Positions 21,499-32,914 of a DNA stretch of 64,000 nucleotides are shown piece by piece. The stretch's first letter is position 1, and each line of letters opens with the position of its first letter. The DNA comes from Acanthosepion esculentum. Its lineage: Eukaryota; Mollusca; Cephalopoda; Sepiida; Sepiidae. The position numbers and the translations under genes are program-made. Under the pieces are notes generated by a model that did not search any database, was not told where the DNA came from, and was given only the letters and a program-made list of their open reading frames with translations. Where the stretch lies: the NCBI GenBank assembly GCA_964036315.1, contig OZ038517.1:15425713-15489712 (forward strand). Direction: 5' to 3'.

Positions 21499-21578
21499 TT
21501 AGGTTGGTGCAAAAATAATGTCGTTTTTTGATGTTCAACTTCATGTGAGAAAACGACATTATTTTTGCACCAACCTAA
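21499..21578. mobile_element. 80-bp mariner MITE (MADE1-like)
   Basis: Perfectly bounded by TA on both sides. The first 29 bases (TTAGGTTGGTGCAAAAATAA...) are exactly repeated in reverse complement at the end. Length, terminal sequence and hairpin shape match the human MADE1/Hsmar1 type as remembered. The two arms meet at a few unpaired bases (GATGTTCAACTTCATG). Confidence 0.92.
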
Positions 21579-21967
21579 TATTTCGGACTGTAACATCATG
21601 CTATTTCAGCAGACATACAGACATCAGGTATGAAAATATATTTGTTTTTTTTACATCCAGGTAATAACAGGACAACGAAAGAATAGATGTAATCTGAAAT
21701 ATGTTTTTAGAAATGTATTATTGTTAATTTTTAAAAACAATTTGGAGCGTGCAGTCGCAAAGCTGAGGTTGAATTTTTAAATTTTAAGATTGTGCATTTT
21801 TGTACTAATATGGTAATAGGAGAATTCTTTTGCACTGGTAGGATTTTTCAGTCAATGTGGCATGAACTAAATTGTTCAATAAATAGAGGAATGTCACAGT
21901 TATTATCCCAAAGTTGCACGTCGGATCAGTTATTTTAATATCAAGTATGTGGTGCAGTTCAATTTAC

Positions 21968-22167
21968 ATTACATGAATCATTCATACAAAAAACAGATAT
22001 TGAAGTTAATGATATAAATGGCGAGAATACATCTTCGCAAACAAATTTAATAAATGACATTAACCCCGAACCTGATGATGTCATTTAATAAACTTGTTTG
22101 CGAAGATGTATTCACGCCATTTATATCATTAACTTCACTATCTGTTGTTTTGTATGAATGATTCATG

Positions 22168-22206
<39 letters not shown>
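21968..22206. mobile_element. Long inverted repeat beside (TA)n
   Basis: Arms 21968-22060 and 22078-22171 (ATTACATGAATCATTCATAC...) pair over about 93 nt with a few mismatches and a 17-nt loop (around TTAACCCCGAACCTG). The (TA)n at 22171-22206 begins at the arm end. Confidence 0.85.
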
Positions 22207-22209
<3 letters not shown>

Positions 22210-22440
22210 GCCTTGATCTATCCACTTCCCTTTTCCACATCCTTTCCCCCTTTCATTCCTATCTGCTCTCGCTCCAAATCTTCTGTAACCCCCTTGCCTT
22301 GATCGATCCACTATCTTTCTCCACATCCTCTCCTTTACCACCCCTATCTGCTCTTCCTCCAAACCTTCTGTAACCCCTTGCGTGCTAGTGGCTTCCAGCC
22401 TTGCTTGGGGTGAAAAGCTTAAAATATATATATATATACA
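22206..22440 (+). repeat. Duplicated C/T-rich segment between (TA) tracts
   Basis: CCTTGATCTATCCACTTCCC... and CCTTGATCGATCCACTATCT... are two diverged ~100-bp tandem copies, each containing CTTCTGTAACCCCC/CTTG. TA tracts flank both sides. Confidence 0.65.
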
Positions 22441-22754
22441 CACACATACACGTGAGTGATGCATTGTGGGTAGTTTATTGTATTATTCTTGCAGTTGTTT
22501 CAGTGGGCAGTTGGGTTTTGAATTATTCTAGGGGCTATTGAGTGGGAATAATTGTGAATTCCGAATACAGTCTATAGTGTTGTTAGTTAACTTTATTTAC
22601 TTATAGATTATTTTATTGTTTGTTATCAATACGCTTTCTCATGTTTATCTGTGCATCCAGGGTTTGTGAGTTTGTTTATTTATTTGGATTAATTTATTTT
22701 ACTTGTTGTTTTTTGTGTGTGTGTGTGTGTGTGTGGAGCTATGCAGGAAAATAG

Positions 22755-23010
22755 GAAAGAACACGTTAGGTAAATAATCCGGAGTTCTTTAGTATTTTTG
22801 TTTTTATTTTTAAAAAACAGTGCTTGATACAGAAGTAGAGCTTAAATTATAATTACTTTTTTAAAAATATGATTCCTTTGCTACATAAGATATGTTTAAA
22901 AAACGAGAGCCAAAACCCTCAATATAATTATTAAAATTAAATTGAATTAAGGTATCAAGCCCTATTTCATCCTCAAGCGAAAATTTAGGAATAACCAATC
23001 TTGAAATTTA
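22755..23010 (-). mobile_element. Probable Penelope-like 3' end
   Basis: On the minus strand, AAATTTTCGCTTGAGGATGA and AATCCGG-rich flanks are shared with 19757-19800 (ATCCGGTGTTCTTATTGA) and partly 24330-24370. It lies 3' of the GIY-YIG fragment on the same strand, so it may be that element's terminal region. Confidence 0.45.
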
Positions 23011-23432
23011 CGCATCTTTATAAGCATGTTCGTTTGCAAAATTAATTACTGGGGTGGCCATTTTGGTTAGGTGGTCTAACAGTTAATTCTTATCCACATA
23101 TCAGTCACCTTCGAAAAGAGGTCAAGCTGAGGTAGGGTGGGGTATCCTTTTCAAATCGGATGATGGCATTCATGTATGCACATCGTCTGGTCAGTTACAG
23201 CGAAAGATAGCTTTTAGCACCATGATATGTCGTGAAGTGTCTAGAGAATTTTGTTTTATTTTATCTATTTATTTTTTTATCCAAATGGCTGTTTCATATA
23301 TCAATGCGTCGCACTGAACTACAATTTGTTTTTTTGACAACTTCATAAAGAGTTTTTCTATTTAATGATTGGGTTAAGCTTTTAAGCCTTTTATTAATCT
23401 ATGAAATTTAATTTAAAATTTTTTTTAATATG

Positions 23433-23960
23433 CTAATTATTTAATGCGAAAATTTGTTGATGTCTGCAAAAAAACGTTGACTCATGTCTATGGTTTAATA
23501 ACTTTTCATTATTTAGAAACTTACTAATGTGTAGTTTTTCATGTAGGCATAAAGGGCATGGGTCATCCCAGGTTTTACAAGTTCTTGTTCTATTTATTAT
23601 TTTCCATTTTACTTTCATTTTTTATTCATTTCTTTTAAATGCCAAAAATATTTGGATAGAGATGTCTGATTTCTATTTCTAATATTGTTGAAGAAGCTTT
23701 TGTGTTGTCTCCATCTAATTTTAAATTTATTCTTCGTTGACCCAATGTATATCCTATCAGTGTTAGGACTCTCAACAGATGAGATAGTGCATTGGTATAC
23801 CACGGATTTTGTGAGGCATTTATTTTCCAAAGGGCAGTCTTCAGGGTTTCTACGATCACGTAATTTTTCATTATTTTTCTCTAATTTTAGTTTAGGATTT
23901 TTATTAATACTGTTTTGGTATGCGCGTTTTTCCAGGATTTTATTATTGTTTTTTTATGAT
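23433..23960 (-). pseudogene. Penelope-like GIY-YIG endonuclease domain (frameshifted)
   Basis: Overlapping minus-strand frames read VVYQCTISSVESPNTDRIYI then GSTKNKFKIRWRQHKSFFNN and TSLSKYFWHLKE. A frameshift follows, then KVKWKIINRTRTCKTWDDPC, PLCLHEKLHISKF, LLNHRHESTFFCRHQ. The YIG, downstream Arg/His, Cys-x2-Cys-x2-H-like and Asn-x-R-x-E positions are those of the GIY-YIG nuclease of Penelope-like retroelements. No RT part lies next to it. Confidence 0.85.
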
Positions 23961-23990
23961 TCTTTCTAGATTTTCAGTGCAACTGTAACT

Positions 23991-24021
<31 letters not shown>

Positions 24022-24243
24022 TGTGTGCATCTTAAACAATAAAAAAAAATGTTAAAAATTAAAATTTCAGACATACTGGGTTGCATATTAATATTTTGGT
24101 TTTATTTTTTAAAATTAGGTTCCTTGACTAGTTTTGGCTAGTATGGCTATCATCAAGAGAAAAAAAGTCCTGCTTGTTAGTAGCAATGAACTACAGGGGG
24201 TGAATGTCTCTGAAGAAGGTGAACTTTACCTGTAGTTTTCATT

Positions 24244-24257
<14 letters not shown>

Positions 24258-24299
<42 letters not shown>
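24258..24299. repeat. (TA)n microsatellite
   Basis: Follows a short (TG)n. Similar TA tracts lie at 23992-24014 and 24471-24497, bounding a sequence with CCTCCTCAAGTGGGGAGG. Confidence 0.95.
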
Positions 24300-24311
<12 letters not shown>

Positions 24312-24469
24312 ATATGTTAACTGCTACATAAATGCAATCATGTTTCTACACTATGTTCCTCCTCAAGTGGGGAGGGGTGGGGAAATAAAAGAAAAGGGCC
24401 AAAATTTTGAACATGCTACTTGGAGAGTGCGACCCCGATATAATGTCTGAACATTGGTACTAACCTACC

Positions 24470-24500
<31 letters not shown>

Positions 24501-24618
24501 CTGGCAATTTGATTGAGTGGTTAGTCGTTTACACCTTCATAAAGAATAGGTTTTTTTTTTAATTCTTTGCATGGTGGAATTTAGCAAACAACAACTGAAT
24601 AGTAAACACAATTCTTAC

Positions 24619-25907
24619 CTCAAGTATCTGAGTTTCCTTGGGACCCAAGACTAGCTTTTGCTTCATACGAAATGGGTTATAGGTCCGGATATTGACCTCT
24701 CGACCATTCACAAATAGATGCAACATATCAAGATGGCACTCAAGCCAGCAGTCGACCAGGTTCCGAACAGTCACACATGCCTTTTCCGATATCCCTATCG
24801 TACAATCTGGAATGTTGACCACACGATCAATCTCAAATTTGGGTTTTCGCTTCAGAGTGGCAAAGCCAGCTGAATCCAAACAGCTTTCGACATCAGCAGC
24901 AGGGTTCTCGTCCTCCAGAAGCGAGGATGTGAAGACGTTAAAATTGACCTGGGTCTGCCCAAGTGGATCTTCCATCATGGTCTGCCACTGGCAAGTCATG
25001 TCGACTTCATTACCCTCATGGTGCCGATTCATAAGAATGGCCTGTATCTTGCGAGCATCGGTAATGTTCATCCTGGCAGACAAAACTGCTGATAAATCAG
25101 CCAGAGACTTGGTTTCAGTTCCGAGTTCTTTGCGATCTTTGCCATTTTGATGGTTCCCACATGACTGAGAAGCCGAAGAGAGCCGAGTGCTGTCTTCAGC
25201 TGATTTCAGAGAGTCTCTAGGCATCTTCTGTAAACCGTGCGACACAACCTCCTCAGTTTTTGTTTGAGGACGACTGACTGTTGTAGATTTTCTGTTTGGA
25301 CCTTCTTTGATTACAGGCTTTGTTGCATCAGCATCATCAAATCTTAAATGACAGTTAAACTTGGACTCATCAGGTATGTTTCTGCGTTTGTCCAATGCCC
25401 TTGGCACATACAGGCTCTCACGGGGTGTACGGAATTTCACGCCATCTGGAGACGACGAGCGATTGTTTTTAGCAGCAACTGGGCTGCGATAGGACTGGTT
25501 TTGTGCACTCATCTGCACAGAACTTTCAAGCTCTTCCACAATACCAGACTTCTGGTCCGTAAGCGTGTGTGTAGAGCAAGAAGCAGACATGATAGAACCA
25601 TTGTTGACCATGCTGGAGGAAGAAGACGTGGAGATATCCCTGGGAACTCGAGACTGAAAATTATCCTGTGAGACAATGGATTGGCTGGCATCAGGTTTAA
25701 ATGTCATTGGAGTCTGCATGTTGCTTTTTAAGGATGATATATCTCTTTTGGTTCCTGACCGACTTCTCTGGCGTTTGTCTAGCTGTGCAACAAACTTACA
25801 GGCTATCTCGTCATTGGACATTGACATGCTGGCCATATCCAAGATGTTAGAGATAAGGCTGTTGCTTATCAAGGATTGTGTTAGGACTGGAGGTGGTGAA
25901 TTTTCGG
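24619..25907 (-). CDS. CEP192: CEP192-like exon 13 (large exon, disordered linker plus first ASH-like segment)
   Basis: A 1289-bp exon encoding residues 497-926. It begins AENSPPPVLTQSLISN. Up to about residue 770 it is Ser/Arg/Lys-rich and disordered. A short helical-looking block follows (SLADLSAVLSARMNITDARK). From about 850 comes a beta-strand-rich PapD/ASH-like segment with FEIDRVVNIPDCTIGISEKA, then CVTVRNLVDCWLECHLDMLH, ending LGPKETQILE. In human CEP192 the comparable segment has a Val-Asn-Gly phrase, matched here by LFVNGREVNIRTY. The acceptor is CTCATTTCAG and the donor GTAAGA, phase 1 in and phase 0 out. This is the single best piece of evidence for the gene. Confidence 0.92.
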
Positions 25908-26059
25908 CTGAAATGAGAAAATACTTTGCAATTTACAGGACCTTCAAGACTCATTTGAAACATGGGTAAATGGAAGGATCTAACAAGTGCTGTAAAACAG
26001 TTACTGAATAAGGGAATATAGAGATATCAGAGGAGCTTTGCAGAGATTATCGAATGATA

Positions 26060-26960
26060 AAAGAAGGCTGTTGAAAATATAAGTTAAGAAATCTAAGCAA
26101 AGAAAAAAGGTTTTAAGAACTTGATTTCTAGAGATGAACAGAAACTAAGGTGAGTTATAACGAAACACCCACTTTTGACCAGTGCTCAGATCTTTGAAAA
26201 GGCTGGAACTGAGGGAGCCAAGAAGGACAAAAGGTGTAGAATACTTTGTGAATTGGGATTCGTAAAAAAAAAAAAAAAAAAAAAAATCAAGGCAAACATC
26301 TCTCACTAAAGCAAATATTTTAAAGCGTCAAAATTGGGCCAAGAAATATATGAAAATTGACTTTTCTAAAGGAATTTGCACGGATGAATCTCGAGTAACA
26401 TTTGATAGACCTGACAGATGGGTCAAAGGTCAAAGGGTGGATTTTATCCAAGTCAGATATGCCTGTGGCTAAAAGAAGGTAAGGAGGCAGTAGTATTATG
26501 ATATGGGCTGGAATTGTCAGCCAAACCATTATTGGACAATTCAAAGTCGGTGAAGGAATTAAACTGAACAATGCTCACTATTGTGATTTTATGACCAAGA
26601 CTTTCTTTGCATGATACAAGTCCCATTCTCGCAGTTTCAAGGTGAACAGTATTTATACCTGACAGTTCTCCTTCTCATGTATCTAAGCTTACCCATTAAT
26701 TCTTTGAGCAAAAAAGATTTACAGCAGAGAAGATAATGGAATGGCCACCATTAAGTCCTGATCTGAATCCAATTGAAAATCTATAGTCAATTGCCAAGAT
26801 GAAATTATATGGAGGTGGCAAACAAAATAACAGCAAAACAGGTCCATGGGAAACAAAACTCCCATGTCGAGAAATACACGGATAGCATACTGAAAATGAC
26901 ATCTTTCCACAATAGATTTATTTTTATATTTTTGAATAAGTGCGATAAAAATTTGCTTTA
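26060..26960 (+). pseudogene. Decayed Tc1/mariner transposase
   Basis: Broken frames contain LKRQNWAKKYMKIDFSKGIC, TDESRVTFDRPDRW (first catalytic Asp), GGSSIMIWAGIVSQTI and MEWPPLSPDLNPIENL (third catalytic Asp). The order is as in DDE transposases of the Tc1/mariner group. Stops, frameshifts and a poly-A inside show it is dead. Confidence 0.85.
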
Positions 26961-27458
26961 TTCCTAAATTATATCTATATACTAAAGTATAGACTATGGA
27001 AAAATGATGGAATCTATTGCTATTGAGACCTGTTGTTGAGAGAACCCATTCTTAAAATTTTTGTAACCTACCACTGGAGTTAAGGTAGCAGCTAGAAAAC
27101 ATGCCTTCATATCCTTTCTCTTAAAATAATAAAAAAATTAAAAAAAAAAAAAAAAAAAATCCAGATTTATGGGATTTGCCATTTTGACTTTCATGAATTA
27201 AGAAAAAGGATGTGTGGGCAGCCCAAGTTAGAAAATTTCAGGACTTTTCAAGCCCTAGAAAAGGCCCTGTACAAACCCTTTAATAAAGGGTCTAGACGAC
27301 AAAGACCACCATTTTGATTATCTCTTGATTGTTGTGTCAAAGATAATGTGCATTAATCTAGTGAGGTCTGAATAAATTTGGTATTACAATATCTATACAA
27401 GTTTTTCCTTTCCTGAAATGTATATACATGTTTTTGGTCGACTGTGTGTGTGTGTGTG

Positions 27459-27462
<4 letters not shown>

Positions 27463-27508
<46 letters not shown>
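27463..27508. repeat. (TA)n microsatellite
   Basis: Preceded by (GT)n and followed by ACACATACACAC. It lies in the intron between exons 13 and 12. Confidence 0.95.
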
Positions 27509-27515
<7 letters not shown>

Positions 27516-27825
27516 CACACGTATAAGCCAATTTCATGTATAATGTGACACCTGAATTTTAACCCCCCCAGAAAAAAAAAATTTACCTGTGTATAGTACA
27601 AGTCATTGAAAATGCAGTATTTTTTAATCTCTTTAAAAGAACAAATAAAAACCTGTGTATATAATGTGTAATGTGACCCCCCCCCATCTTTTGCATAAAA
27701 ACTCATAATTGCGTTTTATACACACATAACAAACCTATGAAGATGTTTAATTTGCAGTTTGGCAGTATAAGTAGTCTAATAGCATTAAACCGAGGAATTA
27801 GCATAAACAAAGCTTCACCCCTTAC

Positions 27826-27946
27826 CTGGCTGGTCATCTTTATTCCCAGGTTTTAAATCTTCAGGGCCATCGTCATCCTCCTCCTCCTCTTCCAATTCTT
27901 CCAGAGGCGGTAATTCTGTCGCAGCATGACTCATGTTAAATAATGA
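27826..27946 (-). CDS. CEP192: CEP192-like exon 12 (acidic)
   Basis: Encodes residues 457-497 (SLFNMSHAATELPPLEELEE followed by EEEDDDGPEDLKPGNKDDQP). A run of about 11 Glu/Asp residues forms an acidic patch. The acceptor is TTTTTCCAG and the donor GTAAGG, phase 0 in and phase 1 out. Confidence 0.78.
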
Positions 27947-28199
27947 CTGGAAAAAAAAAAAAAAAGAAAATAGGTAAGAATAAAACCTGAATAATGCCCC
28001 CTTTCGTCAATATTTTGGCAGTCACAACTTTTGTTGTAAATTGTATCATCACTTTCTGAATAAATACAAAGAGGTGCCAAATAGAGCAGGCTGATTTTTT
28101 TTGGGGGGGGGGGGACCATGACATTGCACTCCATTTCGAAAGTTCGGCTTTCACATTATAAATAATAACACAAAATCTTCCCCGCCCCAAAATTGTTAC

Positions 28200-28830
28200 T
28201 GTTTGAGGTAACGAGTTTAAAGTTTAACTGATTCTGGTTATCAGTGAAAGCCTTATAGCACAGCTGTTATAAAATTTATAATTTATGGAAGTTTTACAAA
28301 TTATATATGAACAAGATGTGCCATCAAATAAGACCTTCATTTACTTCAAAGGGAAATTATACTGAACAATTTAGTTATATTATGATGTAATATGCAATAG
28401 TGCAGTAATTTTAGTGTGATTTTCAATAAACAATACAAATTTAAATCATTTTCACTTACAATTTGTACCCAGTAGTATTATGGTATTATATACACCTATA
28501 TTTTGTTTTTATTGTGATCTAACAAATCTTATTTATCGAGTCGTCTTTTTGCGATCTTTTACAATTGTTTTTACAGTTTTAACTTATCGACTACAGTAAA
28601 AGAAAGTTGCCTATTTTGCTTGTGGCGATTCATAATTAAAATTCTGGTTTGAATATATTTTCCATTCAATGTTTCTGATAAAAAAAAAAAAAAAAGATTA
28701 GAACGTTATTTGTATTGATTCTTGAAATAGTAAAATTTGAAGTTTCTTCATAAGCAAAAACCTGTGGAAATTAGGTATTTCTGTGCATGCTTTTTAGACA
28801 AATTTATAACTAAAAATGCTCAAAAATTGG
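28200..28830. other. Intron sequence, nothing recognised
   Basis: AT-rich with one poly-A at 28680-28694; no coding or repeat family was identified. Confidence 0.5.
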
Positions 28831-28834
28831 TAAG

Positions 28835-29101
28835 AAGCTGTGAATCTAATTTTTGGAAGTAAAGATGGCGCAACCTTTGTACCGAAAAACACAAACCCAA
28901 CAGTGAAATTTGGCGGTGGCAATATCATGATTTGGGGATGTTTTTCTGCTAATGGTCCGGGTAATTTAGAGATAATAGATGGTAGAATGAATTCAAAAAT
29001 ACACCAAGATGTTTGGGACTCTAAATTGTTTGGGTCAGTAGTAAAGCTTGGACTCCCAAATGAATTGGTTTTGCAACAAGATAATGACCCTAAACATACG
29101 G

Positions 29102-29103
<2 letters not shown>
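28835..29103 (+). pseudogene. Tc1 transposase fragment cut by (TA)n
   Basis: Open frame: NLIFGSKDGATFVPKNTNPT, VKFGGGNIMIWGCFSANGPG, NLEIIDGRMNSKI, LVLQQDNDPKHTA. The last phrase is the second catalytic Asp region of Tc1 transposases. The frame runs straight into (TA)n at 29104 and is lost. Both ends are missing. Confidence 0.9.

Positions 29104-29139
<36 letters not shown>
29104..29139. repeat. (TA)n microsatellite
   Basis: Joined directly to the transposase fragment. A second TA tract lies at 29284-29308. Confidence 0.95.
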
Positions 29140-29145
<6 letters not shown>

Positions 29146-29269
29146 AAAACAGACATACAAAGCAAGCCAATACAATAAAAAGAGATAAAATATAGTTTGA
29201 GGAATACTTGTTACTCAGCCACTTGAAACCATGGTAGTGTGCAGTAGTCTACAGTATTTTACTTTTTAT

Positions 29270-29308
<39 letters not shown>

Positions 29309-29639
29309 TTATTTTGTAAAAGCAAGCTGAAAACAGCTGTGCCTAAAAAGGTATAAACACTAAAAAGTGCTCAATACAAGATTCCAAAATCGGAAATATA
29401 GAACAAAAATATTTGCAAAAACACTAAAATGCAATCTACCTTACTACCCGGGTTTCAATCGCATGGTCTCCTCAGGCAAGTAGAAGAATGAACAATTCAG
29501 TGAATTCCACAACAATATATGAACAGATAGAAAGAATGGTGAAAGGAGAAGGGACCCCCCCCCAAAAAAAACAGAGGGGTGGGGGATGAATGAGAAGAAA
29601 GTTGTGGGAGAAAAGTCGTTGGGGGAAAACAAAAGTTTT

Positions 29640-30179
29640 ATTCATTACATTCATCTGGGTTCCTGCATACCCAAAAGATACTTGCTCAAATGCCTGCATT
29701 TAGATAAAATCTCAGATCTCTCATTAAGCAGCACATCCTTATTAGGACATGCAGGGACAGTCAACCTCCCTACCCCCACCCACCAGCAACTCCTACAGAC
29801 ACAGCCGAACCTCACCCCTCCAACTACACCCCACCCCATACATGGACTTCTGCCACTCACACCCTCCCAACCCCTAAATGCAATCTGAAAGCCCGGCGCC
29901 ACCTCTGCAGTCCCCCAGTCCAAAAGAGGCAGCACGGCTAGAAAACCTAAATGGATCCTCAACACAACCAACATGTCCTCCCAAGACCACTGCCGAACAA
30001 ACAACTCCCTCCACCCAACTACTTTCATCCCACAGTTGCATGGCCTTGTCCTCACAGCACCATCCCCAACAACTCTGCACTACGGCCCCTTACCACACAA
30101 CATGCTACCAGCACAACTGCAACCCAATCCAATTGCGCCTCCACCAAACAAAGAGTTCCCCAGAAAATGCATATCCAAA

Positions 30180-30180
<1 letters not shown>
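29640..30180. other. C-rich unrecognised sequence, possible old repeat
   Basis: Unusually C-rich on the plus strand (CAACCTCCCTACCCCCACCC, CACCCTCCCAACCCC). Open frames in several phases look compositional. Ends at (TA)n 30182-30211. Confidence 0.4.
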
Positions 30181-30211
<31 letters not shown>

Positions 30212-30213
<2 letters not shown>

Positions 30214-30348
30214 TGGCTTGAGTATTTGAGAAATACTATGTGGTCTCTGGCAAGACTTGAACCTGCATTTCTCCTCTCCCTGCCCAAGGAAAAGCATTGT
30301 TAGATCTGATGTACTTATACAGACTCAGCCACAAAGGTCTTTTGCTCA
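30212..30348 (-). mobile_element. tRNA-derived SINE, family C copy 2
   Basis: The minus strand has TTTGTGGCTGAGTCTGTATA (box A) and ATGCAGGTTCAAGTCTTGCC (box B), then TCTCAAATACTCAAGCCA. Adjacent to (TA)n. Confidence 0.75.
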
Positions 30349-30855
30349 TCAAGCAAGGCTGAATAGTGCCATTATGCAAAATTCTCCTCGTAATAGCTTC
30401 TAAAAAAATTCCATATCTGCTTGGTTTCATATCCAAACATAAGTAATGGATTTTTTTTTTATTCATTCATCCAACAGATTTTATTGCCTTAAAAGTTATT
30501 TCTAGTGAAGATTAACTATCTATCAACTAACATTTAGTAAAGCCATTACATTTCACTTGCAAATACTTTCCACACAAGCTGCACAAATATGGACATCAGT
30601 TTATTTCGGCAAAGATCTTTTTAATCCAATCTTACTTCTCAGAACTTTACCAACCAGCACTTTTATTATGATGAGTGAAGGATATAGCTTACCTTTTGGA
30701 AAACATTTATGCAAATTTATAGACTGGTTATTTTCTGAAGGGGGGGGGTCTATAATATGATAGACACTAAATTTTATGCAATGGGGGGAAGGGTGGGTGA
30801 CACTATGATAAACCATATAAATTTGTTGGACAGATGCCAAAAGTGAATTGGGTAC

Positions 30856-30999
30856 CTGATTTTTTATAGATTCAGACCGAGTATGCATATAAGTTCCAAG
30901 TGACATCCTCTCATGGTTGGTCGGAGTTGTGAAACTTATATGACTGCGATAACTCCAATCTTCAACATCCTCAGCTAATGGAACTTGAAGGACATCATC
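30856..30999 (-). CDS. CEP192: CEP192-like exon 11
   Basis: Encodes 48 residues, 409-456 (DDVLQVPLAEDVEDWSYRSH then ISFTTPTNHERMSLGTYMHT...RSESIKNQ). The acceptor is ACTGTCTGCAG and the donor GTACCC, phase 0 at both ends. Of the N-terminal exons this one looks least low-complexity. Confidence 0.8.
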
Positions 31000-31299
31000 C
31001 TGCAGACAGTTAAAACAAAATGATGTGCAAAAACCTTTTACATAGCAGTGCAAATATGGATTAAAATGGTTTCAATCCCAAAAGATTTACACAATACAGG
31101 ATACGGAAGAACAGTGGACAGTTAGATATCTGAAAGAATCAACATATATGCTAGGAGGACCTCCTTTGTAGGCCTAGTGGAGAAATAAACACAATAGGGG
31201 AGTCACTAATAAAGAAAGAGAAATGACAGCAAGGTTTCAACAGCAGCAGCTATCAAACATAGCAGCAGCAATACTAATCAGCAGGCAGGTCATGCTTAA

Positions 31300-32325
31300 C
31301 CTTTATCACACTAATTTCTTTCTAGAATTGTTTCCCCTGCTACTGCATTTTTTTTGAGGGTGCAAAAATATGAATATCTACTGTTTTAAAATTGTTATAA
31401 CTTTCTTTGCATTGTGCATATAAATTTTAATTTTTGAGCACTAATAAAATGAATGAATGAATAATATTTTGATGTAATGCAGTATGCTATGCATTGTGTT
31501 TTGCATGCATGTTTTGACATTGAGAACAAAAAAAAATCGAATCACAAAAAAAACAAATACATTAAAAAAAAAAGTACATAAATAATTCAACATATTTTGA
31601 CTTTCATTACTAGGGGGGTGCAATAAGTTCTGGGGGTGCAATAAGAAGCAAAAGTCACTAAAAAGGCTTTCATTTTATGAAAAAGTGACGCGTTTCTTCA
31701 TGTTTACATACAAGAAGACACGAGCATTTGTTTGCGCTTTCTTTCACCTGACTCATAATTATGTCTTCTTGATGAATAAAGTTATTATTTCGTCGTTTAT
31801 AAATAGACAAAATAATTCACCTTCAGAAAGGCTATTAGATATATCGATGGTCACCAGTAGATTCCATAAAATTAGTCAACCATGGATGATAGTAGCCACT
31901 AGTGGTCATCATCACTTTCCACGTCACTAGCAGGGTTATCATCTTTGACCACTTCACTGTCAATATCCACTTGAATAAAGCCTTCAAAATCATCACTGGA
32001 GTCCTAATCAAAGAAAATCTCCTGAATAAAGGCTTTGTTGGATATTGTTGCAGCCATTTTTCTTACAAAAAATGGTGAAAAAAATTAATGTGGGTTCAAC
32101 CGGTGTTATACCTCAAGTAGAGCCTAGATGAATTCAAAATGGCATTGGAAAACAGAAGTTTAACCTTGTTCCAAAGCAGTAGTAGATGATTTCCAGCTTA
32201 AGATACCGGAAATAACAGTTGACAAGTGTTTATTTATAGCAACCGTCTCAGGCGACAGAATGCGCCTAAAATAGCAAAGAGAGAGAATTCTATGGCAACA
32301 ATTTTTGCCTGCAGCATGGTAAAGG
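31300..32325 (-). mobile_element. piggyBac-type element, copy 1 (TTAA-flanked)
   Basis: TTAA lies on both sides (31296-31299 and 32326-32329). Ends start CCTTTA with matching first bases. Near 31950-32060 the minus strand opens MAATISNKAFIQEIFFD and continues SSDDFEGFIQVDIDSEVVKD, like the acidic N-terminus of piggyBac-derived transposases. The rest of a transposase is missing, so it is non-autonomous. A sister copy lies at 52803-53697. Confidence 0.7.
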
Positions 32326-32334
32326 TTAAGGCTC

Positions 32335-32728
32335 CACGTTCCGACAGGACAATAGCCTAGTGAATTAATGAGTTGGTTTTTGAGTTTGGTGACATAGTAA
32401 TTGTGAGTTCAATCCCTGGACCAGGCAGAGAGTACTTGTGTAGAGTGGAAATGGGTGAGCAATACTAGAAAGAAAAAAAAAAAAATATAGAAGAGATATC
32501 CCTAGATATGGACCATGGAACAAGAACAGTCTAACCCTGTAAATTAAATAAAGGGTTCATTTCAGAATTCCCTGTAGGTTACACAGATCAAGATACATCT
32601 GATGATGGCTGGAGGAGGAGACAGCAGCCGAAACATTGAGATAACAAGAACAATGATGAGGACAATAGCCTTCTTTATGTAAATAGTGTAAATGGCAATA
32701 AGGCGGTTCCAGAAATCTTGATATAATT
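32335..32728 (+). mobile_element. SINE-like family A, diverged full copy
   Basis: Head with AGCCTAGTGAATTAATGAG (box A) and GTGAGTTCAATCCCTGG (box B). The body has AATAAAGGGTTCATTTC, CTGATGATGGCTGG...CAGCCGAAACATTGAGATAA, ATGAGGACAATAG and GTAAATAGTGTAAA. It adjoins the piggyBac element. Confidence 0.8.
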
Positions 32729-32914
32729 TCATAATCTACTAACTTGACCAATTTTCATTTAAATGATGTCAAATCTCAACTTAAAATTCAATGTTTAATG
32801 TTTTGGTTATTTTTTTTCTCTTTTCAGGTATAGAAATGCTATGCAACATACATTTTTGAAAGAATTTGCTAAAAATGAACCAACTGCAATGCAGATTTGG
32901 ACATTGTCAAAAGT

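Noticed and set aside
22068..22090. CCTGATGATG in the hairpin loop as a hammerhead core
   Set aside because: No GAAA partner and no stem II follow.
24692..25969. Plus-strand frames of 97-152 aa over exon 13
   Set aside because: Antisense shadows of the 1289-bp coding exon.
29651..30303. Several overlapping 60-140 aa frames on both strands
   Set aside because: C-rich composition opens all frames; no family phrase and ends run into (TA)n.
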